The notes under the pieces are model-generated. The model did not search any database, had not been told where the DNA came from, and saw only the letters and a program-made list of their open reading frames with translations. Both the position numbers and the translations under genes were made by a program. Positions 53,613-62,103 of a stretch of DNA of 64,000 nt are shown piece by piece. Source of the DNA: Sulfuricurvum sp. GTDB lineage: Bacteria > Campylobacterota > Campylobacteria > Campylobacterales > Sulfurimonadaceae. Each line of letters starts with the position of its first letter. Position 1 is the first letter of the stretch. The stretch is taken from assembly GCF_030691015.1 (NCBI RefSeq), contig NZ_JAUYFF010000001.1:1-64000 (forward strand), written 5' to 3'.

Positions 53613-55559
53613 CTATACTTTTACGTGCAAGTATTTCTGAAGTACATATTCAAGTTTCTCACGGGTCAGCGGCTTGGAGAGGTAATCATCCAACCCTCGT
53701 CCTAAAATATATTCCCGATCACCCTCCATGGCCAATGCGGTCAACGCGATAATCGGCATACGGCCTACTTTCGCATATCGCTCTTCCGCTTTAATCTCCT
53801 GTGTTGCCAAAATACCGTCTTTTATCGGCATATCAATGTCCATAAAGACAATATCAAAGGTCGTCTCTCGACATATTTCAACCGCTTCATCTCCATTGGA
53901 AACAGCGACGACAGAGATACCGTACTCTCTGAGGAGCAATTTGATCAAACGCTGATTAATAAGATTGTCTTCAACCACCAAAGCACTGACACCACGCTGA
54001 ATTTGGGGAGCAGCTACCGGAGCAGATTGTGGGATATTTAATACATTTGAAAGATGTTCCAGCAACGAAGTCGGCAACAGCGGCTTGTAAAGGGAGATAT
54101 CGACTAGATGGAGCATTTTAGCCTGAAGGCGTTCATTCTGTTCGAGCAATAAAACCGTTTTACAGGAGCGTTTTATCTCTGAAAGATTCATGGCCCAATC
54201 ACTTTTTTCTTGTGAGCCGATTAAATAGACGACTTCAACATCATTAAAAATAGTCTCGTCAATCAGTTGGGTTTTCGTTACACTCACTCCAAAACTGCGC
54301 AGATAGTTGGTCAGATGATTCGCATCTTCAACCCTTTTTTCATCAATGAGGACAACTTTCACACTGCGTCCGTTAATCATACTCATAGCGTGATCCGATG
54401 AGCCTTCCAAGGTTAAGGCAAAACTGAAAGAGGAACCTTTCCCCTCATCGCTCGTAATTTTGAGTTCTCCCCCCATTAACGATATCAACCCGTGCGAAAG
54501 ACTGAGCCCGACCCCAAGACGATTATCGGCATGATCTCCCGATACAAATGGGCGTGTAATATTGCTAAGCTCCGATTTACTGATCCCTTTTCCGGTATCT
54601 TTAACCGTAAACCCTATATTGCACGTTCCCGACGTATTACGTTTAAGCAACTTGACCTCAACCGTTATACGACCGCCGCTCTGGGTGAATTTGAGGGCAT
54701 TGTTGTAGAGGTTGTTAATCACCTGTTTGATTTTACGGACATCACCGGTGATATAGGTAGGAAGTTTCGGATCAATGAAAAACAAAATGCCGACCCCTTT
54801 ATCGGTAGCAGTCGAAATACAACCTCGAGCCAATTCCTCCATTTCGGCAACAATATTAAATTCGCTTTTACTGACATTTAAACGACCGTTTTGCATTTGT
54901 GCCAAATCAAGAAGATTTTCAATATTTGACATCAGATTTCGGGCAGAGCCTTGTACGGAGTGGATGTATTCGAGCTGAGTCTCATTGGGTGAGGTTTTTG
55001 AGAGGAGCTCGACAAATCCTAAAATCCCGTTCATCGGAGTACGAAATTCATGGCCGATATTGGCCAAAAACTTGCTTTTAAGCTGTTCGACTTTTACCAC
55101 TTCGGCTTGAAGATCGACCAGTTTGCTTTGATCTTCGAGACGAAGAAGATACAAATCTTCTCCCCCTTCTTGTATCAGAGTCGAAGTAGCCAGCATCGTG
55201 TGCATTTTTCCGGAGGGATCCACCATTCCCAGCCCGTAACCGTTCGGACAATGGGTTCGGATATAGTCCAGCCAGCTTTTGTCATACTCAGTAAAAACTT
55301 CTTCGTCTTCATGGTCGAAAAGATCACGAATACTTTCATATTTGTTACGCAGTTGTTCTATGTTTTGAAGGGGAACCAGATCAAAAAAGGCTTTATTCGC
55401 CCCGATCCACCCGTTTTCTTTTGTAAAAAAAAGTAAAGGATCGGTGTCCGTATCTAAAACTTTATAGAAAAATTCTTTGTTTATCGTTTCATCATTACCA
55501 GCTGAAAAATGGTGTTTATTATTTCCGAAAATTTCTTGAATAAAACGTAATAATCCCAA
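53613..55559 (-). CDS. Hybrid histidine kinase, PAS-HisKA-HATPase-REC (copy 2)
   Basis: A 648-aa paralogue of the 51687 protein with identical domain order: PAS-like region with a long insert (about 25-155), HisKA (NIGHEFRTPMNGILGF), HATPase (NLYNNALKFTQSGG, DTGKGI, RLGVGLSLSHGLI), pseudo-receiver spacer (about 400-500) and receiver (VVEDNLINQRLIK, IVFMDIDMPIKDG, SKPL). Start: a TTG at 55559 has AAGGGG exactly 6 nt upstream; the open frame runs 15 nt further to another TTG without a ribosome site. Soluble. Confidence 0.9.
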   Translation of the reverse strand: MGLLRFIQEIFGNNKHHFSAGNDETINKEFFYKVLDTDTDPLLFFTKENGWIGANKAFFDLVPLQNIEQLRNKYESIRDLFDHEDEEVFTEYDKSWLDYIRTHCPNGYGLGMVDPSGKMHTMLATSTLIQEGGEDLYLLRLEDQSKLVDLQAEVVKVEQLKSKFLANIGHEFRTPMNGILGFVELLSKTSPNETQLEYIHSVQGSARNLMSNIENLLDLAQMQNGRLNVSKSEFNIVAEMEELARGCISTATDKGVGILFFIDPKLPTYITGDVRKIKQVINNLYNNALKFTQSGGRITVEVKLLKRNTSGTCNIGFTVKDTGKGISKSELSNITRPFVSGDHADNRLGVGLSLSHGLISLMGGELKITSDEGKGSSFSFALTLEGSSDHAMSMINGRSVKVVLIDEKRVEDANHLTNYLRSFGVSVTKTQLIDETIFNDVEVVYLIGSQEKSDWAMNLSEIKRSCKTVLLLEQNERLQAKMLHLVDISLYKPLLPTSLLEHLSNVLNIPQSAPVAAPQIQRGVSALVVEDNLINQRLIKLLLREYGISVVAVSNGDEAVEICRETTFDIVFMDIDMPIKDGILATQEIKAEERYAKVGRMPIIALTALAMEGDREYILGRGLDDYLSKPLTREKLEYVLQKYLHVKV

Positions 55560-55669
55560 AATTTTCCCCTTCAAATAACGATTTTGTACAGAAATCGCTT
55601 ATTGTAACACAAAAAATATCTGATCTCTTTTTAAATGCTACAATACGGGTAAAAAACGGATATTTTGGG

Positions 55670-56317
55670 ATGAAAAAAGCAACAAAAAAAGAGATAGAGG
55701 GGCTGAAAACGGCTCTTTTGGAGCGCTATAGCGATGCCGTAACGGAGCTTAGCTATCTCAATGCCTTTGAGCTGGTCATCGCCGTAGCCCTCTCCGCCCA
55801 ATGTACCGACAAACGGGTCAACCTCATTACACCCGCTTTATTTAAAGCCTACCCTACCGCTGAAGCTTTGGCAGGTGCTGATATCGAAGAGGTTAAGCGC
55901 CTCATACAAAGCTGTTCTTTTTTTAATAACAAAGCACTTAACCTCATCGCTATGGCAAAAAGGGTTGTTGAGGTTTACGGCGGGGAAATACCGCTGGATG
56001 AGAAAGAGTTGGTGACACTCGCCGGAGTGGGACAAAAAACGGCGCACGTCGTTCTCATTGAATACACACAGGCCAATCTGATGGCGGTAGATACCCATGT
56101 TTTTCGGGTAAGTCACCGATTGGGGCTCAGTGATGATGTGAGTGCCACGGCTACCGAAGAGACACTGGTAAAAAAATTTAAAACCAATCTCCATCAACTC
56201 CATCAGGGGCTCGTACTCTTTGGTCGCTATATCTGCACCGCTAAAAACCCAAAATGTGACACGGAATGTTTTTTAAATGAGTTCTGTAAAAGTAAGGATG
56301 GGTTTAAACCCAGATAA
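55670..56317 (+). CDS. nth: Endonuclease III (DNA glycosylase/AP lyase)
   Basis: Nth (215 aa) removes oxidised pyrimidines and cleaves AP sites. The helix-hairpin-helix LAGVGQKTAHVVL with catalytic Lys and the AVDTHVFRVSHRLGL segment with catalytic Asp are intact. The C-terminal [4Fe-4S] motif reads C-x6-C-x3-C-x5-C (CTAKNPKCDTECFLNEFC), one residue longer in the second gap than the common x2 spacing. Monocistronic or followed by the lipoprotein gene 14 nt later. Confidence 0.94.
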   Translation: MKKATKKEIEGLKTALLERYSDAVTELSYLNAFELVIAVALSAQCTDKRVNLITPALFKAYPTAEALAGADIEEVKRLIQSCSFFNNKALNLIAMAKRVVEVYGGEIPLDEKELVTLAGVGQKTAHVVLIEYTQANLMAVDTHVFRVSHRLGLSDDVSATATEETLVKKFKTNLHQLHQGLVLFGRYICTAKNPKCDTECFLNEFCKSKDGFKPR

Positions 56318-56331
56318 GATACAATATCCGC

Positions 56332-56547
56332 ATGAAGAAACACTATTTATTATTTTTACTGCCAATTTTTTTCGTGGGATGTTTTAATGAGCGGGGTGTA
56401 ACTCTACGCTACTATAGCGACTGTGAAGAGTATTATGATCTTCAAGGGTATTATCATAAACAATGCGACAAAAACATAGTCGATTATTCTGATATCAAAG
56501 ATGCGTTAGAATCCAACCAAAATCCTAATCGCGGAAGCGTCCGATAA
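56332..56547 (+). CDS. Small lipoprotein of unknown function
   Basis: A 71-aa protein with a lipoprotein signal peptide (MKKHYLLFLLPIFFVGC; lipobox FVGC with Cys17). The mature part is short and polar with two more cysteines (DCEEYYDLQGYYHKQC) that could pair. I do not recognise a family. It follows nth by 14 nt and faces cmoA, with only 3 nt between stop codons. Confidence 0.75.
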   Translation: MKKHYLLFLLPIFFVGCFNERGVTLRYYSDCEEYYDLQGYYHKQCDKNIVDYSDIKDALESNQNPNRGSVR

Positions 56548-56550
56548 CTT

Positions 56551-57267
56551 TTATTTGATAGCGATAAAAGTGGCAAAATTTGCCCATCGGAAAAGAACTT
56601 CGCACGTTTTAAATCCGTTATTCTTTGCCATTTGAATATTTTCGTTCATTGTGTAGGGGATAAGAACATTTTCGAGTGCTTCACGTTTTTGGACAATCTC
56701 GTATTCACTGTATCCCTGTACTTTTTTGAAATCGTAATAGCAATCAATCAACTCTTTATTCAACTTTGGATCTTCACTCACTACTTTTTCGCTGAAGATA
56801 AAAACGCCACCCTCATTCAGCGTATCACTAATCGTCCGAACCAGAGCATCTCGTACCATCGGACGGATAAATTGCAGCGTATAATTACTGATAATCACTT
56901 GTGCTTTCTCATACGGGAAAGTGAGGATATCTCCCTCGTAAAGTTCAATTGCCGAACCGTATGCTTCACGTTTTTTTCGTGCATGCTCAATCATTGCCGG
57001 AGAGTTATCGATGCCGACCAAGCGGACATTTCCCTCTTTATCGATCGAACGTTCAATTTCAAGCAACAACGATGCGGTTGAGCATCCCAAATCGTATACG
57101 ATTCCCCCATTTGAGAGGGCATTGAGTGCGAATCGTCGGGTAAGTGATTGTGATTCTTTGTAAAACGGTACGGAGCGTAAAAGCATATCATCAAATACTG
57201 CCGCCACATCGGCATCGAATTCAAACTGTTTTGAAATGGGTTTGGTAAATAAAGTATCGGTTTTCAT
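56551..57267 (-). CDS. cmoA: Carboxy-S-adenosyl-L-methionine synthase
   Basis: CmoA (238 aa) makes carboxy-SAM from SAM and prephenate for cmo5U34 tRNA modification. Match to the family runs from DTLFTKPI through [20 protein letters not shown], the SAM loop [28 protein letters not shown] and ISNYTLQFI. The start at 57267 aligns with known CmoA N-termini (M-x2-DTLF); an upstream in-frame codon at 57309 would add a hydrophobic extension with no support. Confidence 0.9.
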   Translation of the reverse strand: MKTDTLFTKPISKQFEFDADVAAVFDDMLLRSVPFYKESQSLTRRFALNALSNGGIVYDLGCSTASLLLEIERSIDKEGNVRLVGIDNSPAMIEHARKKREAYGSAIELYEGDILTFPYEKAQVIISNYTLQFIRPMVRDALVRTISDTLNEGGVFIFSEKVVSEDPKLNKELIDCYYDFKKVQGYSEYEIVQKREALENVLIPYTMNENIQMAKNNGFKTCEVLFRWANFATFIAIK

Positions 57268-57369
57268 AAAAGTAATTGTAGCGTAAAGGAGAGAGGTTTT
57301 GAGGGGCATACTTAGTGACGAAACAATTGTTTATGCCCCTCGCACTTCAAAAAGCAATTTTTAGTCCAC

Positions 57370-58866
57370 TTAAAATAATGTGGGAACCGCATTATCGTCT
57401 GCTTTTTTACTTTTGCCTGGGTTTGACTTCGTCTCTCCGAAAAAAGTGATCTCATTTTCCCGCAAAATTCGGATAATGTTCGTCGTTCCGGGAGTACCGA
57501 TCGGATATCCGGCCGTAAAAATATAGGTGTTGTTTTTATCGATAATACCCCGTTTCAAACCGCTTTGGATGATATCACCCAACATATCTTCAATACGCCC
57601 TTTTTTAATCAGATAGGCGGGAACGACGCCCCACACTATGGTTAGCAAACGTGCGATCCTCTCTTCATGCGTCGCCGCATAAATAGTCATTTTCGGTCGA
57701 TAACGGGAGAGTTTTTTTGCCGATTGCCCCGATGCACTCATCGCAATTATCCCCTCCGCGTTCAGTGAATCTCCCAAACGTACCGCCGATTCATTCACCA
57801 TATCCATCGCATCGTCATATCCGAAATTGAATTTTTCGTAGGGATAAATCTCTTCAATAGCCTGAATCGTATTGACCATCGTCTCTACTACCAACACCGG
57901 ATTATGCCCGACGGCACTCTCTTCTGAGAGCATCACGGCATCCGTTCCATCCAACACTGCATTAGCGACATCACTGATCTCCGCCCGTGTAGCGGACTCT
58001 TTTTCGGTCATCGACAACAGCATCTGTGTTGCCGTAATAACCGGTTTGGAGTGAGCATTGGCTTTATCGATCAACATTTTTTGAATGGTCGGAACACGAT
58101 AATAGGGAACTTCAATCCCCAAATCACCGCGCGCTACCATCAGCCCGTCCGAATGGCGCAAAATTTCATCTATGTTTTCCACCGCATCAAACTTCTCTAT
58201 TTTCGCGATAAGCTGTACCTCTCCGCCGTATGAGCGGACGACTTCACGTGCATTGATCATATCCTGAGCATTCTGGACAAAGGATATCGCCATAAAATCA
58301 ACACCGTTTGCTACCCCCCATCCGATATCAATTCTGTCTTTCTCGGTCAAAATGTCGATACCGAGTCTCGTATTGGGAAAGTTAATCCCTTTATTCGATG
58401 TAAGTTTCCCTTTATTCTCAATCATAGCTTGGACATATTCATGACCGATTTCTACAATGCGGGCGCGGATAAGACCGTCGTACAAATAGACGAAATCACC
58501 GATTTTCAGCATACGAAGGACACTGCTTTCACTGATTGAGAGGCGGTAATGCCCCTCTTCTATCTTTTCTCCCAAACACGCTTCATAATGGAAGTCAAGC
58601 CGATCACCGCTCTCCAAACAGAATTCTTCGCTCAGTTTTCCGACACGGATTTTAGGCCCGCTGATATCCTGCATCACCCCGACAATCAATCCCGTTTCAC
58701 ACATTGCCAAGCGAATATTGGCGAGAACCTGTGCATGGTACTCATGAGTACCGTGAGAAAAATTGAGACGAAAAACATTGACGCCGGCTTTGATGAGGGA
58801 GGCAAGGGTCTCTACGTTATCCGAAGCGGGACCAACCGTTGCTAAAATCTTGGTTCGTTTTTGCAT
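57370..58866 (-). CDS. pyk: Pyruvate kinase
   Basis: Pyk (498 aa) interconverts PEP and ADP with pyruvate and ATP. Signatures: TKILATVGPASDN, VFRLNFSHG, DISGPKIRVG, MVARGDLGIEVPYYRVPTIQKMLI (active-site region), TATQMLLSM and DGTDAVMLSEESAVG. The C-terminal allosteric domain carries AMSASGQSAKKLSRYRP and ends in a lysine-rich tail. In an rTCA autotroph its presence allows use of stored or fixed carbon. Confidence 0.96.
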   Translation of the reverse strand: MQKRTKILATVGPASDNVETLASLIKAGVNVFRLNFSHGTHEYHAQVLANIRLAMCETGLIVGVMQDISGPKIRVGKLSEEFCLESGDRLDFHYEACLGEKIEEGHYRLSISESSVLRMLKIGDFVYLYDGLIRARIVEIGHEYVQAMIENKGKLTSNKGINFPNTRLGIDILTEKDRIDIGWGVANGVDFMAISFVQNAQDMINAREVVRSYGGEVQLIAKIEKFDAVENIDEILRHSDGLMVARGDLGIEVPYYRVPTIQKMLIDKANAHSKPVITATQMLLSMTEKESATRAEISDVANAVLDGTDAVMLSEESAVGHNPVLVVETMVNTIQAIEEIYPYEKFNFGYDDAMDMVNESAVRLGDSLNAEGIIAMSASGQSAKKLSRYRPKMTIYAATHEERIARLLTIVWGVVPAYLIKKGRIEDMLGDIIQSGLKRGIIDKNNTYIFTAGYPIGTPGTTNIIRILRENEITFFGETKSNPGKSKKADDNAVPTLF

Positions 58867-59003
58867 AAGGCCAACCTAAATAGATATTTTCGGATATAGT
58901 AACACACTTTGGTACCATTCATAAAACCGATTCGATCATGTTTTAGCCAATCTCAGCAATTTTTGAATACAATTGAAATAATTCTAGTTTTACAGGTTTG
59001 AGT

Positions 59004-59657
59004 ATGAGCAAAAGAGCAATCACTACCGATATTGTCCTCATCGATATTATCGATTTCTCTCGTCTGCGGATGGATGAGCAGCTTGAAATAATCTCATACC
59101 TCTCTCTGACCTATAAAAAAATGATCCTAAAAATGCTAAAGGCATCCGGTATCCCGATGGATAAAATGCTTCAAGGGATGATCCCGACGGGAGATGGTTT
59201 TTATTGTATCCTTCACCCCTCACTACGGGGATTCGGACCGATCTTAGGCCTTTCATTTATCCATTTTTCCGATTATATCGCCAAAGAGTACCCTTATTTC
59301 AAAGGGATTCGCGTCGCGGTGCATACGGGAAAAGTACACCATTTTGAAGATATTTTAGGAAATGAAAATTTCATCGGAGACGGTTTAAATGAATGCGCAC
59401 GATACGTCGAAATCAAAAATCTCGTCGTCAGCACCGTCATCATCTCCGATTCAGCGTATGAATCGCTGCAAGCGTTTTTAGAGATTCACAAAGATTTTCA
59501 TCACCTTTTGGAACAATGTGAGTTCCGCCACAGTTCACTGCACACTTTTCAGGATAAACACAACATCACCCATAAAGGCTATCTCATTTGGATGAGAAAA
59601 GGGGGGATTATCCCTCCACCAAAACCCTCTTGGCTAGCTTCACCTAAGAAACCATAA
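59004..59657 (+). CDS. Stand-alone class III nucleotide cyclase-like protein
   Basis: A 217-aa soluble protein made of little more than one class III adenylyl/guanylyl cyclase-like domain. It retains the two metal-binding aspartates (Asp14 in VLIDIIDFSRL, Asp64 in PTGDGF) and the transition-state pair Asn129 and Arg133 in GDGLNECARYVE, with IRVAVHTGKV between. The usual adenine-selecting Lys before GDG is not evident (MIPTGDG), so base specificity is open. No sensor domain is attached. An inactive cyclase-like or DUF-type regulator remains possible. The ATG at 59004 has AGGT upstream. The C-terminal tail is proline- and lysine-rich. Confidence 0.7.
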   Translation: MSKRAITTDIVLIDIIDFSRLRMDEQLEIISYLSLTYKKMILKMLKASGIPMDKMLQGMIPTGDGFYCILHPSLRGFGPILGLSFIHFSDYIAKEYPYFKGIRVAVHTGKVHHFEDILGNENFIGDGLNECARYVEIKNLVVSTVIISDSAYESLQAFLEIHKDFHHLLEQCEFRHSSLHTFQDKHNITHKGYLIWMRKGGIIPPPKPSWLASPKKP

Positions 59658-59713
59658 TCGGAGAGACTCTTTTTTGGGTAATATAACACTCATAATATCC
59701 TTAAGGAGGATGT

Positions 59714-60373
59714 ATGCGTTTTACCGTCGATGAATATGCCAAAACCTTTAAAATGTCCAAAGAGATGATCCAAAATAAGCTCAGGACAAAACGACTCAAC
59801 TATATTATCGAGGGGGGCGTTACCTATATTATCGTTCCCAGAAGCTCCTTGGATGAAGAAAAACGTCAAGAGCTTGCCCAACACGCCAAACCCTCAGCAG
59901 CGGCACCTGCTCCTCAGAAAACAACTGTCGGAATGATTATTGCCCTCTATCAAAAAGAGAATCAACATCTCAAACTCAAGATTAAAGAGCTCGAAACCAA
60001 AATCGATCGCTTAGTCAACGACAAGGAGCAAATGCTTATTGCGGAACGTGAACGGATTGAAGAGATCTATACCGCGAAAGATGAACAGCTCAAAAATCTC
60101 CTTGAAGTAATCAACACAAAACTGCTTCTCTCCCGTGACAACAGTGTTCACGATGTGGACATCACCGAATCAGCACCTGTTGCCCCCTCACTCTCCAGCG
60201 GAATTATCGAACTTAAACGTTATCTCAAGTTTATCGGAATGGGCTCAGATGAGCGTAAGGCTGTCAAACGCCGTTTTGAACTCGCCTACGGAAGTGATAT
60301 ACGTATTATCCAAAAAGAGGGGGAATTCTACGTCGACCTCTCCAAATACGATTACACCGATTTTCTCTCATAA
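59714..60373 (+). CDS. Coiled-coil protein with HTH-like N-terminus (possibly DUF3972)
   Basis: A 219-aa protein: an N-terminal domain that looks like a small DNA-binding/excisionase-type HTH (VDEYAKTFKMSKEMIQNKLRTKRL, then a beta segment YIIEGGVTYIIVPRSSL), an Ala/Pro linker (about 60-72), a coiled coil (about 75-140, LKLKIKELETKIDRL) and a C-terminal domain (about 160-219, FIGMGSDERKAVKRRFELAYG). I think this is the Campylobacterota DUF3972-type protein, from memory only. AAGGAGG four nt before the ATG predicts strong translation. A terminator hairpin follows at once. Confidence 0.7.
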   Translation: MRFTVDEYAKTFKMSKEMIQNKLRTKRLNYIIEGGVTYIIVPRSSLDEEKRQELAQHAKPSAAAPAPQKTTVGMIIALYQKENQHLKLKIKELETKIDRLVNDKEQMLIAERERIEEIYTAKDEQLKNLLEVINTKLLLSRDNSVHDVDITESAPVAPSLSSGIIELKRYLKFIGMGSDERKAVKRRFELAYGSDIRIIQKEGEFYVDLSKYDYTDFLS

Positions 60374-60390
60374 GGGGTAATCCCCCTTTC
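60372..60390 (+). terminator. Hairpin terminator after the coiled-coil gene
   Basis: AAGGGG / CCCCTT stem (6 bp, 5-nt loop) beginning at the stop codon and followed by TCTT. Confidence 0.55.
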
Positions 60391-60481
60391 TTAAACCAAA
60401 CACGTTCTCCCCTCTCTTAAATCCCTATAGTTTCCACTCGTTTTTTTATCGCCTCTTTACCTTCCTATTTTTTAGCGTCAC

Positions 60482-60501
60482 TATAATACGGTTTCCCGTA
60501 T
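60482..60501 (+). promoter_or_regulatory. Promoter and inverted repeat ahead of the XRE gene
   Basis: TATAAT at 60482-60487 overlaps an inverted repeat ATACGG / CCGTAT with a 4-nt loop (60486-60501), which would straddle the transcription start. This suits autoregulation by the XRE protein encoded 163 nt downstream. The remaining A/T-rich leader (60502-60650) shows no other feature. Confidence 0.4.
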
Positions 60502-60663
60502 GTTTACTACGTTTTATATCTTTTAATACTTGGAATAGTTTGTGCTATGTATGTTTTATTGTTACTTATGTACTATTTTAAAGTATAAAAGTGTAGTTTT
60601 AATTATATTTCATACAGTTTAATGTTTATTTTAAGAAAAGGATATTACAATGGAGCAATGGAA

Positions 60664-60903
60664 ATGAGTGATCTCTTTAATCTTCTTCATAATGCCGTTG
60701 AGGCTGGGCGTAACGGGAAGAAGATATCCCAAAAAGAGATGGCATCAGAGCTTGGCATTTCTATGCGAACGTATCAAGATTGGCGATTGGGAAACGCCAA
60801 ACCTCAAGCCGCCAAAGCAGTTCTTGAAATGTTGGGGATGCTTGAGGATGATGAGATCATTCGGGTTGTACGAAAAATTAATAAGTTAGGACATACATCA
60901 TGA
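60664..60903 (+). CDS. XRE-family helix-turn-helix protein
   Basis: A 79-aa protein dominated by a Cro/C1-type HTH: ISQKEMASELGISMRTYQDWRLGNAKPQAAKAVLEML. It resembles phage-type or antitoxin-type regulators. GGAG 8 nt before this ATG supports the start; in-frame ATGs also exist at 60658 and 60622. A five-codon mini-ORF (60650-60667) with its own AAAGGA overlaps this start in ATGA fashion. It overlaps the next gene by 4 nt, so the two act as a pair. Confidence 0.75.
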   Translation: MSDLFNLLHNAVEAGRNGKKISQKEMASELGISMRTYQDWRLGNAKPQAAKAVLEMLGMLEDDEIIRVVRKINKLGHTS

Positions 60904-61145
60904 GCAGTTTAAGTGAACAAGAGCGTATCGGATTGGAAGAGGTTTTTTTATCGATCTCATCGTCACAAAATTTCCTACAAAAATGGTCTATATGGAGTAA
61001 AAATTTCTCCGTCGATTTCGATACTAAAAAGCTTGTGTCACCCCTCATGTTTGCCCAACATTCAAAAAATTGGCTAAAAAATGGCCTTAAAAACCACAAA
61101 ATAACAAAACTATTCAATAAAATACAAAAAAGAAGAAAATTTTAA
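60900..61145 (+). CDS. Small basic protein paired with the XRE regulator
   Basis: An 81-aa protein of unknown function, translationally coupled to the XRE gene (ATGA overlap). It begins with an acidic segment and ends strongly basic (KNHKITKLFNKIQKRRKF), with several Trp and Phe residues in the middle (FLQKWSIWSKNFSVDF). No signal peptide or membrane helix is visible. The small-pair arrangement resembles a toxin-antitoxin or repressor-effector module, but nothing in the sequence proves this. Confidence 0.6.
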   Translation: MSSLSEQERIGLEEVFLSISSSQNFLQKWSIWSKNFSVDFDTKKLVSPLMFAQHSKNWLKNGLKNHKITKLFNKIQKRRKF

Positions 61146-61184
61146 GGTAAGAGATATTAAAGTATTCGCGGCTAAAACATTTTT

Positions 61185-61217
61185 CCCCCTTACGTGCTCG
61201 TGGGTAGGGGGTGTTTT
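61185..61217 (+). terminator. Hairpin with U-run between the XRE pair and HU
   Basis: CCCCCTTAC (61185-61193) pairs with GTAGGGGG (61204-61211) with one bulged base, then TGTTTT. It lies 40 nt after the upstream stop codon and 36 nt before the HU start. Confidence 0.6.
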
Positions 61218-61252
61218 AAGTGTTATTCGCATATCTAAATTAAGGGCAATAA

Positions 61253-61537
61253 ATGAATAAAGCGCAATTCGTAGAATTGGTTCAAAAAAGCGGTAGTTAC
61301 AAAACTAAAGTTGAAGCTGAAACAGCTATCAAAGCATTCACTGAAGCGGTAACTGCAGCACTCGTTGCAAAAGAAGAGGTTTCCTTGGTAGGATTCGGAA
61401 GCTTTACATCTACTCTTCAAAAAGGGAAAAGCGGTAAAGTTCCAGGAACTAGCAAAACTTACAGCACAAAAGATAAAATGGTTCCTAAATTCAAACCGGG
61501 CAAAAGTCTTAAAGATTCAGTGGAATTAGGTAAATAA
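61253..61537 (+). CDS. hup: HU-family DNA-binding protein
   Basis: A 94-aa histone-like protein of normal HU length. Landmarks: MNKAQFVELV N-terminal helix, VSLVGFGSFTS (the GFGxF signature), a beta-arm with KVPGTSKTYSTKDKMVPKFKPGKSLKD where the usual RNPxTG is replaced by VPGTSKT, and a short C-terminal helix. The altered arm tip (no RNP) is typical of divergent HU copies. AAGGG is upstream of the ATG. It borders the transposon module. Confidence 0.92.
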   Translation: MNKAQFVELVQKSGSYKTKVEAETAIKAFTEAVTAALVAKEEVSLVGFGSFTSTLQKGKSGKVPGTSKTYSTKDKMVPKFKPGKSLKDSVELGK

Positions 61538-61569
61538 TACCTCATTAAAGACCCTATATGCAGGAAGTG

Positions 61570-61594
61570 AATTGTACTATCAAATAGTACAATT
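61570..61594. terminator. Hairpin between HU and the transposon module
   Basis: 11-bp stem AATTGTACTAT / ATAGTACAATT with a 3-nt loop, followed on the plus strand by TATTTCTGTAATTTTT. It can end the HU transcript and, on the other strand, the tnpABC transcript. It may also mark the border of the inserted element. Confidence 0.6.
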
Positions 61595-61614
61595 TATTTC
61601 TGTAATTTTTCTCT

Positions 61615-62103
61615 CTAAATTTTGTTATTTGCAACCTTAAATGGGTTACTAATTCTAAACTTCATTTCGACTTCGTACATCGCAGTTCTCAATTCTTCAT
61701 TCTCTATAAATAATACATTAATCTTTTCGTTCAGTTGCTTCTTGTTCTGCTTAAGCTTCTTGATCTCTTTATCCTTTTTTTCAAGCTCTTTCTTAGCCTG
61801 TAATAATTGATCAGCAATATCAGTATCTTTTTCAGCAGTAGCAACCGATAAGCCTTCATATTTACCTATTCGTAATTCGAGCATGAGCGACTGAATATGT
61901 TCAAGTTCTTTGTTCCTGAATGAAGCTTCACTGAGGCCCTTGCCAGCAGGATCAAGTTCTTTGGTCTTAGCACTGACTGCGGGAATACTCTTTATCTCAT
62001 GGTTTTGTTCCAATGACTTCACAGCCTGTCGAATCAGGCTTGTGGCTCTTTCTTTTTTCTGTTCTGCATCTTTGTTTAAATTAGGATTGCCTCGCTTCCC
62101 CAT
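61615..62103 (-). CDS. TnpC-like coiled-coil protein of a Tn554-type element
   Basis: A 162-aa basic, coiled-coil protein: low-complexity N-terminus (GKRGNPNLNKDAEQKKERA), and a heptad-rich helix from about 90 to 150 (LLQAKKELEKKDKEIKKLKQNK). No catalytic motif. Tn554 encodes a small TnpC after TnpA and TnpB that affects transposition frequency and orientation; the gene order, short length and coiled coil match. Its ATG overlaps the preceding stop codon (TAATG) with AAAGGAG upstream. Confidence 0.65.
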   Translation of the reverse strand: MGKRGNPNLNKDAEQKKERATSLIRQAVKSLEQNHEIKSIPAVSAKTKELDPAGKGLSEASFRNKELEHIQSLMLELRIGKYEGLSVATAEKDTDIADQLLQAKKELEKKDKEIKKLKQNKKQLNEKINVLFIENEELRTAMYEVEMKFRISNPFKVANNKI

